This document shows positions 1-9,873 of a stretch of 64,000 bases of DNA, one piece after another. The translations under genes were made by a program, and so were the position numbers. Position 1 is the stretch's first letter, and the number at the start of each line of letters is the position of its first letter. The notes beneath the pieces were generated by a model, which saw nothing but the letters and a program-made list of their open reading frames with translations, had not been told where the DNA came from and did not search any database. The stretch is from Fragilariopsis cylindrus CCMP1102 (lineage: Eukaryota > Bacillariophyta > Bacillariophyceae > Bacillariales > Bacillariaceae): positions 1-64,000 of the forward strand of contig FMBT01000432.1 in NCBI GenBank assembly GCA_900095095.1, written 5' to 3'.

Positions 1-134
1 TTCATGCACTTTGTTTTCTTCTTTTTCTGAGATGATGGTGACATACCCACATAACTATCTATCTTCATAATAGTAATCTTCAGTACCAGTGATAGAATTA
101 TCATCACCAACCATTGGTGGTTCTGGTACTGTTT

Positions 135-448
135 TTATTTCTTCTTGATCTTATTGTCCTTCTTTTTCGTTGATAAGGAGTTGTTGTTGTTGTTATTGTT
201 ATTAACGGAATAATGATTACTAAATACGACACCATCAAACACCCCTTCGACATCGTAATTATCTTCCCAACGGATGCTATCATCATCAGTAGAGGTATCA
301 TTGTGATGATGACCTAATAATGCCGATGATGAAAATATAGACCAATCTTGTATTTGTGTGATTCTTCTTAATACATCTGATACGGTACTGCTTGCACGGC
401 TTGACGCACCTTCCGATGCGATAGATTTGTTATCTTAGTCGTTGACAT
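135..448 (-). CDS. Small hypothetical protein (frame broken near its start)
   Basis: No family is recognised. A 99-codon open stretch (434 down to 135) runs from Lys-Ser-Ile-Ala-Ser through a Ser-rich segment, a possible helix (SDVLRRITQIQDWSIF), an acidic part containing RWEDNYDVEGVFDGVVF, an Asn run and a Lys-rich tail. It has no internal ATG. An ATG at 448-446 (MSTTKIT) lies one base out of frame, and one extra A in the short A run near 427 would join them to a protein of about 104 residues. The biased, acidic and then basic composition looks like a real diatom protein and not chance. What lies downstream is outside any recognisable gene. A short first exon elsewhere is the alternative. 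Confidence 0.4.
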
Positions 449-1132
449 GATGGTTGAGTTGAGATTGAGTTGAGGTTGTTGTAGGAACGGATTGTGAATT
501 CTGTAGTATATCAACTTGAGTATTGATTGGTACGATTTATTATTGTATCGTTTTTATGATTGTGAGAGTTGATGGAAAATGAAATGTAAAAAGCGATTAT
601 TTTGAGATGAAAGTGTTCATTTAAATACCACTATCGTGTAGTTGTTGGTTGAAAAGGTTTTGTCATTCGGGTAACTTTTCGGAATTGACCTTGAGTTGAC
701 GTGATAAACATGCCATAAACCCATTGTATTTATTCTTGTTTTTGTCTTTTGTTGGAATCGATTGGAAATTATTGGCTGCTGTCGTTAAATTGGTATTCAT
801 TGGGTATGTATCATTGGGTGCGCGATCTAAGTTAGAATTCAAACTATTATTTATTTAATGAAAGTGATCGATGAAGTCGTGAAAGCATCAGCGGATTAAA
901 TCGTGAACTTTGATCGCAGATTGGAACGAACACGATCGCCCGCGGCGAGGTGAAATAACTCACATTGAAGGTCTGTCCGTATGCTATAATGATTTTCTAG
1001 AAATCTAACAACAGGCAGACATTACAGACATTACCGTACAGTCTCTCGCGTTAACAAAAATTCAGGTACAAGTAGTGCACACCGGTTTGATGTTGGACGT
1101 ACTAGTATTTGTTATGATTGTTCAACGTTACG
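449..1132. other. Intergenic, no gene seen
   Basis: This is the presumed 5' flank of the small minus-strand gene plus spacer up to the TIR element. It is AT-rich, with no convincing open frame and no RNA gene recognised. Confidence 0.5.
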
Positions 1133-3442
1133 AATATAAGAACTAAATCATGCCCAAAATTTACTATTATTTGTTAGTTAGTATATTTAAACAACTTTAG
1201 CATCAACTATGTACACCTAAAAAGTCATTTTTTCTTGAAAAAAACTATGAAATTTATAACTGACCTATTGGATGGAGAACTGTTATATTCCTTAGTCTCC
1301 TAAGCCTACTGGTATCTCACAATGTAGGCTCACACACAGCACACATCATCTCTTTATGAGATATCTTGTTCAGGACAGAAAGCAGGGTAGAACTTCCAAG
1401 AAGATGCTTCTTTTTGTCAGGGAGAGCTCCTCTACGTTATTATGTGTGTATGAAATAACAATTAAGAAATATGTTGTAGGAACTCCTTCAGTTCATGCAC
1501 ACAGTCATGTACAATGACTAGCCTTTAACACACTGCACTATGTTACTAGTTAATTTCTTGTGGCTATCATTTTTGCTAGAGGACCTTTTTCCGGAAATAA
1601 AGTAATGTAACCCATTATGTGTTAAATTTGATATGTCTGCAAGGCTACATTGGTGAACAGGGGTTGACTTTCTTTGTCAAGGGTCAGAAACAAATTTTTA
1701 CCCCGTATCAGCTAAATCCACTAAAAAATATTTTGCAGGAGGTGTACTTTGTGAACCAGAGGCCCTATTGATCAGGGCTTTAGGTGGGTTAGTTTATTTT
1801 ATGAGTATTTGTGTGGATGTTCCTGTAAATCAGATGGTTGGTTGGTGTTTCAATTCAGCTGACACTTATCAGACAGATATGGTTATGTTTTGAAATTCAT
1901 TTTGCTGTTTTGGAAGGGGGGAGTCAGATTTTTGACAAACAGATTTTGACTAGAAATGAACAACAAAATATCTCATATAAAAGGGTTGCAGAGAACAATA
2001 CCAGATAGGTTGGGTAAACAATCATCCACAAAGTGTACTAGAACATTGAGTTTGTCTCCTACAACTTTCCTGTCCATGTGGTTGAGGAATAAAATTCGTT
2101 TTGCTGTTGATGCATGCGTGCACACACAACAACAACCCAATTTTTTTAAACAGAAATGAACAACAAAATTACTCAAATGGAAGGGTTGCAGAGGAAAACA
2201 CAATGCAGTAGTATAGCCTATTAGTGTTATATTAATGTTGAGTTGTTGACCATTTAACACACAAGTAACAGTACCAGTCACTATGTAAAGGATTCTTTTG
2301 TACTGTTAGGTAGTTGTGTGCTATTTATTGAATGAATTCCTCATTCGGTGTCTTTTTGCTATGGCTTTACCACCAATTCAACTGGAAAGAACAGTAACTT
2401 TTGCATCCACATATAGTAATAGAACATTGTGTTTGCCTCCTACAATTTTTCTATCCATGTGGTTGTAGAATGTAGATCATTTCAATGTTGTGGAAGGCAC
2501 AAAAACAACAAGATGATTTTTGATCAGAAATGAACACAAAATATCTCATTTGAAAGGTTTGCAGAGGACAAAACCAGATGGGTCAGGTGCATTAGCATCC
2601 ACACAGAGTAAAAGAACATTGTGTTTGCCTCCTACCACTTTTTTATTGCTGTGGTTGCGGAATGAAATCTGGTTCACTGTTGGTGTGGAAGGCACAAAAA
2701 AAAACAAGATTTTAATCAGAAATGAACACAAAATATCTCATTTGAAAGGGTTGCAGAGGACACCACCAGATGGGCCGGGTGTACTAACATCCAAATAGAG
2801 TTAAAGAACATTGTGTTTGCTTCCGGCCACTTTCTTATTCCTGTGGTTGTTGAATAAATTACAATCCGCTGTTGTGGAAGGCACAGAAACAACAAGATTT
2901 TCAATCAAAATAAACAACACAGTATCTCATTCGAAAGTCCTACAGAGGACAACACCTTCTGAATCAGGTGCACTAGCATCCAATATACCTATACCTACAA
3001 GGTCTCCATAATGCTTAGGTTTCTATGGAGGTTATGAAGTTGTAGAGCAGCATTAACCAAAATGTGGGTTGTTTAGGCCCCAAAACAGGGTTTTCCACTT
3101 TTGTGCGCACCTAAGCTGGATCATCAACACAATGCACCAGGAGTAAGCTCCCTTTGGGATATATATATTTTGGGATGATTCTCCTTTTTTAGTGTACTGT
3201 ATGTCCACAAAACACTGCAAATGGGCCATTTTTGGGGGTTATTTGATGTGTGCTGTGTGTGAGCCTACATTATGAGATACCAGTAGGCTTAGGAGACTAA
3301 GGAATGTAATAATTCTCCATCCAAAAGATCAATTGTAAACTTCAAAGTTTATTTTTCCAAAAAAATGACGTTTTAGGTGTATACACTTGATGCTAAAATT
3401 CAAATACTAGAAAAAAATTGGGCATGATTTAGTTATTATATT
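1133..3442. mobile_element. Non-autonomous DNA element with ~200 bp terminal inverted repeats
   Basis: The left end (about 1133-1348) and right end (about 3244-3442) are inverted copies of each other at roughly 80-85% identity by eye. Examples are AACTAAATCATGCCCAA at 1141 against its reverse complement near 3434, and GTAGGCTCACACACAGCACA at 1324 against its complement near 3265. The interior has no transposase, only tandem copies of a ~195 bp unit and unique DNA. Open frames inside (1956-2159, 2520-2798, 2811-3011) simply follow the repeat unit and are not credible genes. The structure fits a large MITE or a foldback-type element. No clean target duplication could be fixed, so the superfamily is unknown. 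Confidence 0.75.
1945..2990 (+). repeat. Tandem ~195 bp repeat units inside the TIR element
   Basis: The unit begins around AGAAATGAAC at 1952, 2152, 2526 and 2718, with a degenerate last copy from about 2907. A further partial copy lacking the start covers 2350-2522. Each unit carries the same ordered landmarks: ATCTCATTTGAAAGG, GTTGCAGAGGAC, AGAACATTGTGTTTGCCTCC and GTTGTGGAAGGCACA. Spacing is 192-200 bp. Copies are degenerate, suggesting an old expansion within the element. Confidence 0.75.
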
Positions 3443-3728
3443 AATTACTAATTCCACCGGAGCTTTATTGAAGCGTAAGTAAACAGGCTAATTAAAGATT
3501 GATTCAAGGCCTAAAACAAATTCTTCAAGGCCTAAAAATGCATTCACAGAGCAGAAAAACGCTCGTCATTTAAATTGCGAATCTGAATTTCATCGAATCA
3601 GTATCTCAACTCGATCACAATACCTATTATCAATGCGATTTGCAACTGTGCACTTTTGAGAATCGAATCAAATTTAGCCTAAAGATCTTCACAAAATACG
3701 AAGCATAACAGATCAACAGTATTATATT

Positions 3729-5486
3729 ATGACTGCTTTATCAGCGTGTGATGATGAAACATCATCATGTGAGATGCCTACTGCTACTGCTACTGCTACT
3801 ACTGATCATTATGATTTTTGTATTATCGGATCAGGTCCGGCAGGTCTTGCAACATTATCAGCGTTGCGTGAATCGTATACATTAGGTGATGGTATTCATT
3901 TAAATGACTTAAATATCCAGAGAAATCAGATAATATTAAATCGAGAAACTAAGAATAATCATCATCAAAGAAATAAACGAATTTGTGTTATTGATCCACA
4001 TCCAAATTGGATGGATGGATGGAAGAATAATTTTGATCGTCTAAATATTAAATTCTTACGTTCACCGGTTCTAGCTCATCCTGATGCATTTGATCCAAAT
4101 TCATTACTAGCATACGCATATACACATCATCGACAACATGAACTACAAGAAAGTGATTGTTCTCATTCTAAAAAACTACAATCATTAGGTGAATCACAAA
4201 TTGGACTTTGGGATTTACCATCAACATCATTATTTAATGATTTTTGTGTTGATTTGTCTAAACGATTACAACATGATTATATTTGTGGTAATGTTGTTGA
4301 TATTATGGATCATAGTAATATCAAAGACAATGTAGATAATGGAGAGGCTCCGCCATTCCAATTGACTATCAATAAGAAGGGTAGAACAAGGAACATCAAG
4401 GCAAATGCGGTAATTTTGGTTTTAGGTACAGTCGGAAAGCCTATAATTCCTCGTGGTTTAAAATTGGTACCTAATTCTAAGGTATGTCATTGGCAACAAC
4501 TTGACGCACACACAGATAAAATACAATATTGTAAGAATGTGTTGGTGGTTGGTGGTGGACTAACAGCAATCCAAACTGCCCAGTTTGCACTTGCTAACAG
4601 TAAAAACACAACAACAAAGGTTATATTATGTAGTCGTCGTCATATTCAAGAAAAGGCATTTGATGTTGCAAATTCTTGGTTTGATCGTCGACACACAAAT
4701 AGACATATAAGTAATTTTTATCATTCTTCTGTAGAGGAACGATTACGTATATTGAAAGATGCAAGAAATGGTGGTAGTGTCCCATCAATGTATATGAATG
4801 CAATTCAACCATACATAAAGAGTGGACATCTTGAAATAATTGAAGGTGGTGAAGTTGTATTCAATCGTATGACGATTGATGATGAGAATGATGAAGAAAG
4901 GAATGATCCTTCATCATCATCAAGAGTTTCCGTTACTATAAATCAGCAAGGTGAATTCAATAACAAACCATCATCATCATCATCTGTCAATACTAGCAAC
5001 TCGTCTGCTGAATATGAATTTGATTTAATATTATTGGCAACGGGTGTTGAGCCAGATTGTAATGTACATCCATTAATCCAACAGGTTCAGAAACGTTATC
5101 CAATTGATACTGTTGGTGGCTTTCCATGTATAACAGAAGATTTACAATTCCCATGCCGTGAAAAGTTATGTGTTGTTGGTAGTTTATCAAGTTTAAATAC
5201 AGGTCCTGATGCTGCAAATTTAATGGGAATTAAACGTAGTGCAAATATTGTCGCTAATACATTAGATTGTCGTTCATGGTTACGTAATGAAGGCGGGAAT
5301 GAAGATTATAACGATGACGATGGAAAAGAGATAAAGAATGGACGACGCAGTAGAGGTGGCGGTGGTGGAGTACTAACAAATCAATTTCGACACTTACAAT
5401 GGAGTGACGATGAAAGTAGTGACTCCGACTCTTCGTCATCGTTGTCGTCGTCGTATTCATCAGATAGTGAACAGGATGAAGCATAA
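3729..5486 (+). CDS. FAD/NAD(P)-dependent oxidoreductase, lysine/ornithine N-monooxygenase-like
   Basis: A single uninterrupted 585-residue frame starts at the first ATG. Residues 29-45 (DFCIIGSGPAGLATLSAL) form a dinucleotide-binding beta-alpha-beta with GxGxxG that should bind FAD. A second Rossmann signature, NVLVVGGGLTAIQTAQFAL near residue 270, would bind NAD(P)H. LILLATGVEPDC near 434 is the usual third strand that closes the FAD site. The segment FLRSPVLAHPDAFDPNSLLA is typical of proteins annotated as L-lysine 6-monooxygenase-like in bacteria and algae. The tail after about residue 520 is acidic and Ser/Asp-rich. The substrate cannot be told from sequence. Flavin oxidoreductase is secure, N-hydroxylase activity is inference. 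No targeting peptide is obvious. It lies 3' of the TIR element and is not disrupted by it. Confidence 0.8.
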   Translation: MTALSACDDETSSCEMPTATATATTDHYDFCIIGSGPAGLATLSALRESYTLGDGIHLNDLNIQRNQIILNRETKNNHHQRNKRICVIDPHPNWMDGWKNNFDRLNIKFLRSPVLAHPDAFDPNSLLAYAYTHHRQHELQESDCSHSKKLQSLGESQIGLWDLPSTSLFNDFCVDLSKRLQHDYICGNVVDIMDHSNIKDNVDNGEAPPFQLTINKKGRTRNIKANAVILVLGTVGKPIIPRGLKLVPNSKVCHWQQLDAHTDKIQYCKNVLVVGGGLTAIQTAQFALANSKNTTTKVILCSRRHIQEKAFDVANSWFDRRHTNRHISNFYHSSVEERLRILKDARNGGSVPSMYMNAIQPYIKSGHLEIIEGGEVVFNRMTIDDENDEERNDPSSSSRVSVTINQQGEFNNKPSSSSSVNTSNSSAEYEFDLILLATGVEPDCNVHPLIQQVQKRYPIDTVGGFPCITEDLQFPCREKLCVVGSLSSLNTGPDAANLMGIKRSANIVANTLDCRSWLRNEGGNEDYNDDDGKEIKNGRRSRGGGGGVLTNQFRHLQWSDDESSDSDSSSSLSSSYSSDSEQDEA

Positions 5487-6421
5487 GATTGCCATCGAGA
5501 CTTACTAGTAGTTGAATAGTTCTTCATTAAAATAGAGTTATTTCGCTATAGAAGTGACTATTGCTTCTCTGCTGCCAACTCAGAAAGGGAGAAGCGTGAA
5601 ACACATACCACAACAATACCTACTTAAAATATCTTTGTTTCAAATAATAAATATAGAGTTTTCCTCTATATCATTGTTATTCTAGCACAAATCATCGATA
5701 CACGCGTAATAAGAAGAATTGTTCGATAATTCATTCATCCGTTTGCCTTTTATGACGAGAGTTTCAGAGGACGCAAGCAGTACATTGTAGTTTGTGAATC
5801 GTGTAGCGCTAAATCACTCAGCGAAGTAAATCATTGCTCAGATAACTTGCAGAGTATTTTCTCTGTTAGAACTAGTGGCCGAGTAGTGCATTTGTACAAC
5901 GACTGTATAGTAAAGTAACTCAGTAAGGGATAGGACGCGACACGACTCGACACACCTTCACTTAACGAGCAGGTGATCCCAGGTGGTTTTATTGTATACG
6001 GTGCTTCTTCAATTTATCTTTAATAAAATAGTATTACATCAAGTGAAGTTTAAAGTCGCTACAATGGCTCATGCAATGGCTGGTATGATGCATGAGAGTG
6101 TTCGATTCTTTTTAAACGAAATGAAATGAGTTTGCTATATGAAGCAGTATGCTGTAGTACTAGTATCAAAATATAAGTATGACGGATGTGTGTCATGCAT
6201 CGTACGTGTACGTTAATGTAGTGTTCTGTTGAAGTTTTGTAGTAGATAATTATTACTGTATAGGAATATTTAAAGAATTCATGTGTTCATTATTATTCAT
6301 ATGTAGGAATTATCATTGGTCTGGCAATAAATTGCCGTCATTCACGATACGTAATACATAAAAAAAAATCCATATATATGTTATGACACAATTCAGTAAA
6401 TAATCTAACGTTTGTCGTCCA
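5487..6421. other. Intergenic, convergent 3' flanks
   Basis: This lies between the oxidoreductase stop and the stop of the UGA-containing gene on the other strand. It holds both 3' UTRs. A perfect small hairpin (GGCAAT..ATTGCC, minus strand, about 6322-6337) lies about 85 bp past the minus-strand stop. No gene is seen. Confidence 0.5.
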
Positions 6422-6944
6422 CTACATACTTTTTTTTAATTCTTCTAATGATGAATTGATTTGTTTCATTGCATTTATTCTTTTGGATTTATATTTTGAA
6501 AATAAATCTTGTTGTCTTCCTGACCAAATTTCTATTGCATCAATACCATCACTGGTATGCGCAGTAACAATTACTCGTATTGGATATGTATCAACACGAT
6601 TTTCAATTATTTGTGAGGAAGGAAATACTTTTTTCACAACGTCCAACGCTGTATTGTATTCCTGTTTCCCTCCATCTCAGTTCTTTGACTTTAGTATAAT
6701 ACAATAGATTATAATTATTGTATTAAAGTAGAAATAAATACATATCAAATGATAGATAAAAGCAAATATGGCAAGTTAGTCAGCAACATGTCGATTGATT
6801 TGTAACGACGAGTGCTTTTGACAATACTATAGCGTACGGTATACAGTAAGTTAATACAATTGTACTGTAGAGAAACATGACTTATTTATACATCAAAAAT
6901 CTTACATAAGTAATCGTAAATTTTGGAGCGACAGCAGAACTCAT
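6422..6944 (-). CDS. Rdx-type (SelW/SelH-like) thioredoxin-fold protein, candidate selenoprotein
   Basis: Two exons are proposed: exon 1 at 6906-6944 (MSSAVAPKFTITY) with donor GTAAGA, and exon 2 at 6422-6688 after an AG at 6689-6690. Both are phase 0, giving 101 residues. Exon 2 opens SKN, then TGA (6677-6679), then DGGKQEYNTALDVVKKVFP, and ends EEIKKSM-like with TAG. The layout strand-SxxU-K..Y..L...V...FP matches Rdx proteins (SelW: strand-CxxU-K..Y..L...L...FP). The later part, with IEIWSGRQ, resembles SelH. The UGA therefore falls exactly where the family has selenocysteine, but the usual first Cys is Ser. An alternative acceptor (CAG at 6662-6664, also in frame) would skip the UGA and remove the redox loop. 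No SECIS was identified by eye downstream. Rdx proteins are thought to be thiol-redox enzymes. Confidence 0.55.
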
Positions 6945-7526
6945 GGTTGATTTGAATAGTCTTCTTTGATTGGTATAGTAATGAGCCTCCTTAGATGTAT
7001 GGTACCTTAGATTAATGTGATGGTTTTGTTTGATGGTGCGTTTTGCTTATGTTATTATTTTATTGATGATGTTGTGATGTCGACACAGCGTTTTTGGCAC
7101 GACAAACACTCTCAACTGTCGAAGGGCAGGCGCAGAAGAATTTCCATCCGTAATAGGGAAAAACATTTTTCAGATCGTGCGAATTACATTCATACCATTA
7201 TTTTCAGTTTATTTTTGTGACTAGTAATTTGATCTCTAATTCGTAATAGTACAATCATGGCTGATCGTGCAAAATTTTGGTCGTTCTTGCTTGTAAAATA
7301 TACGGACATACAATCTGATCTAATCATTTGACAGACAAACAAACAAACAGTCTGATCTAATCATTTGACAAACAAACAAACAAACAAACAAACAAACAAA
7401 CAAACAAACAAACAAACAAACAAACAAACAAACAAACAAACAAACAAACAAACAAACAAACAAACAAACAAACAAGCGACATCTTAAAAAGAAAACCAAC
7501 CATATGCAGAAAAAACAAAAGAAGTA
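6945..7526. other. Intergenic with large CAAA microsatellite
   Basis: This is the divergent 5' region between the Rdx-like gene and the next plus-strand gene. Apart from the microsatellite at 7366-7475 and its duplicated flank, it is unremarkable. A 67-codon frame at 7017-7220 has no supporting features. Confidence 0.5.
7314..7475 (+). repeat. (CAAA)n microsatellite with duplicated flank
   Basis: A 37 bp unit (TCTGATCTAATCATTTGACA followed by a few CAAA) at 7314-7350 is repeated at 7351 and runs into about 27 copies of CAAA ending at 7475. The array ends about 50 bp upstream of the next start codon, so it probably lies in a promoter or 5' UTR. Its length suggests it is polymorphic. Confidence 0.9.
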
Positions 7527-8348
7527 ATGAATACACCATCAGCCGCTGAGATCGCAATCGGCAATATAAGATCGCTGTTTGAATGCTCAGTACTGATATC
7601 ACAACAAAAGATGAAACCGGAAGAGGCAGTAGTTATATTCGACGCCTTCTGCGATGAGAATATATCATTAGAATTAAATGGAAAAAGGTATCGTTATGAC
7701 TGGTTGTTATTTAGTGCTCATCAGAATTGGGCAAAACAATCTACTTTCGAAAATCTTGAGACAGAAGTGCTTGATAGAATAACATTCCATTACACATATG
7801 ACTTTTATTTCCATGACGATGAAGACGAAGACTATCTGCGAACAGTATCTCAACCTCCATCCTACAAAATTCATTGTATGGCTACGGTCAATCCAAAGAA
7901 TAGTAAAGTAATCAAGATAAAAGTTATGACGGGAGAAGCAGCCATGCACCTAGTTCATTTCAACAGGAATAACTTAAAAGAGTTGGATAATAGTAGTAAT
8001 AATATTGATGTTAATAATAACGTGAAGCAGACTACTACTACTACAAATACCAAGAAAAAGAAAAAATACAACTCATCTACTGCAACAACGCTACTACTAG
8101 TAAACAATGACCAGAATACATTATATTCAAGCACTGTTACTACAAGCGGTAGTAACGTTAGTCCGATGCCATCCTCCAATCTTATTAAGAGAGGACATCG
8201 TCGCATAGTCTCATCATATACACACGACGGTAGACATCCTCATCGCAATAATCAACACCATCATCCCATAACGTCGTTTCAGGATCGGTTGCATTCCAGG
8301 ACGATTAACTGGCTTACCACATGCAGTACTAATAATAACAAGGAATAA
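7527..8348 (+). CDS. Conserved-looking hypothetical protein with low-complexity tail
   Basis: This is 273 residues starting at the first ATG. The first ~150 residues look globular: a helical start (AAEIAIGNIRSLFECSVLIS, then a stretch with KMKPEEAVVIFDAFCDENI), a Trp/Tyr-rich middle (RYRYDWLLFSAHQNWAKQST) and strand-like segments (RITFHYTYDFYF, KIHCMATVNPKNSKVIKIKV). The helices-then-curved-sheet pattern is reminiscent of NTF2-like folds, but no diagnostic motif is present and that is a guess. From about residue 155 it is Asn/Thr/Ser/Lys-rich and probably disordered. No signal peptide or membrane segment is present. The function is unknown. Confidence 0.6.
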   Translation: MNTPSAAEIAIGNIRSLFECSVLISQQKMKPEEAVVIFDAFCDENISLELNGKRYRYDWLLFSAHQNWAKQSTFENLETEVLDRITFHYTYDFYFHDDEDEDYLRTVSQPPSYKIHCMATVNPKNSKVIKIKVMTGEAAMHLVHFNRNNLKELDNSSNNIDVNNNVKQTTTTTNTKKKKKYNSSTATTLLLVNNDQNTLYSSTVTTSGSNVSPMPSSNLIKRGHRRIVSSYTHDGRHPHRNNQHHHPITSFQDRLHSRTINWLTTCSTNNNKE

Positions 8349-8777
8349 TCATAGCCTGACCACATACTATAGTAACAGTCAATATCTTGCAAACACATTA
8401 TAGATAATAACCAGCAGCATAATCAATACCACTAATCTGATACAGATCACCATCAATTTTATCGATATAGCCTTTTCAATAGTCGCACTTCATCTAATAA
8501 ATTTGTTTTTTTGTTAAATTATTGTTTGTAGAATGGTTTTGGTATAGTACAGTCTCGTTTGTGAACTGTAGCATGGTTGTGGTCGTGACAAGCACTGACC
8601 GAATAAATATAGCGCGTGGCAGGTACAGTACTTCCGGTGGTGGTGTAAGGCGTGGTCTTTGATATAAAACGTTTTCACTCCGATACTGTTTGTCTTTTTG
8701 AAAGGATGCGTCATACTAAGCAAACAAGAACATAACTAGCCAAACCAAGAACGAAAACGAAATCATGACCAAATGAA
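8349..8777. other. Intergenic, no gene seen
   Basis: 3' flank of the preceding gene and 5' flank of a doubtful small gene. A 69-codon minus-strand frame (8514-8723) has no coding character. Confidence 0.45.
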
Positions 8778-9183
8778 ATGATGATGGTCCCAACGAAGAG
8801 CAATACTGAAGATGACTTCCCTGTCATCGATCTTGAAAATGCTACCACCACTTCAGACGAACATACGAATCAAACACCGATGATGAAGAAGAATAACCAA
8901 GTATTTGCATTCGTTGCTTATGTAGTAATTACTCATCTGCTTTTTATTCACCAATTTTTTTGCCATTATTATTCTCATAATTTTTCTTCGTGTTGCGAGT
9001 CCTCAAGTCTATACAATTGATCATGTTGCAACACAAAATATACAGTTACTGGATCTGAAGGCTGCAGAGATATCGAAATTGTTGCTACGAGCCTTCTGCC
9101 CCTGCTCATATCACTGGAGACAAAAACTCGATGTATATTCTTCTGGATCAGTAACATTTCATGGAGGAGTATCGCCAGTATAA
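8778..9183 (+). CDS. Doubtful small gene, possibly one intron
   Basis: An ATG-rich start (MMMVPTKSNTEDDFPVIDLE) is followed by a Thr- and Glu-rich segment ending KKNNQ at about 8904. There a GTATTTG donor and a TATACAG acceptor at about 9045 would splice in phase to LLDLKAAEISKLLLRAFCPC and a further ~30 residues, stop at 9181-9183. Unspliced, it reads to 9020 through a hydrophobic stretch that looks like intron sequence. The start resembles another short reading frame at 13144 (MMSPAKKNTKD) with similar upstream DNA, which argues for a gene family. No function can be suggested. Confidence 0.25.
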
Positions 9184-9873
9184 GCAGCAAAGTTATTTTT
9201 TTCAAGTGTAACGCGTTGAACTGTGACTATTCGATTCATTCGGTAAACGCGCTAAGGTGCTAGGGGGGGGGGGGGGGGATCTTATTAATCGTACACTTCT
9301 TCGTACTGTACTGCGATTATCTAGGTCGGATAAAAAGATGAACGAAGGACCCCCCCCCCCTCCCCCCTTATGAAGACACAACCTGGGTAGGCTAAGAAGG
9401 CTGCCCGTACCCGTACCCTACGAGGAGGGTAAGGACAGGAGGGAGGAGAGGGTAGGAAAGGAAAGATGGAGAGGACAGGACATTCGATTTGACTAATAAT
9501 AGCTGTCATACTAGGATTTAAAGGTGTGCAGTTTTACAGTATACTAATGGACAACGATAGATAATTGATTCTGTAGATGCGAGACGAGACGAAGACAAGA
9601 CAAAGATGGTGACATGGATATGATGGATACCATAAAATAGTCTACTACTTGGCTGTATGTGTCGTGTTGAGTATTTTTTATTTATTTTGTTGTTTTTTAA
9701 CTATGCATTGTATGGTATTGCATTTGCATGCTGTTTTAAGTGTGTCTCTTTCTCTCTTCCTTTCTTTTTCTTCTTTACGTTATATACTAATTCTTCCTTG
9801 ATTCATTCGATTCTTTATTTTTGTTTCTAATTTTCCTTTTTGTATTGCTTATTATCTTAAAGAAACTTTGTAC
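9184..9873. other. Intergenic with G and C homopolymer tracts
   Basis: It contains a G run at about 9265-9278, a C run at about 9351-9366 and a purine-rich stretch at 9425-9480. It then becomes AT-rich toward the 3' end of the next minus-strand gene. No gene is seen. Confidence 0.5.

Noticed and set aside
1956-3011. Open frames inside the TIR element as genes
   Set aside because: They repeat the same peptide with each ~195 bp unit and have no transposase or other domain.
6318-6345. ATGACGGCAAT..ATTGCC hairpin past the UGA gene's stop (minus strand) as a SECIS
   Set aside because: It opens with the ATGACGG often seen in SECIS, but the distance to the following TGAT is only about 22 bases and there is no apical AA loop or lower helix.
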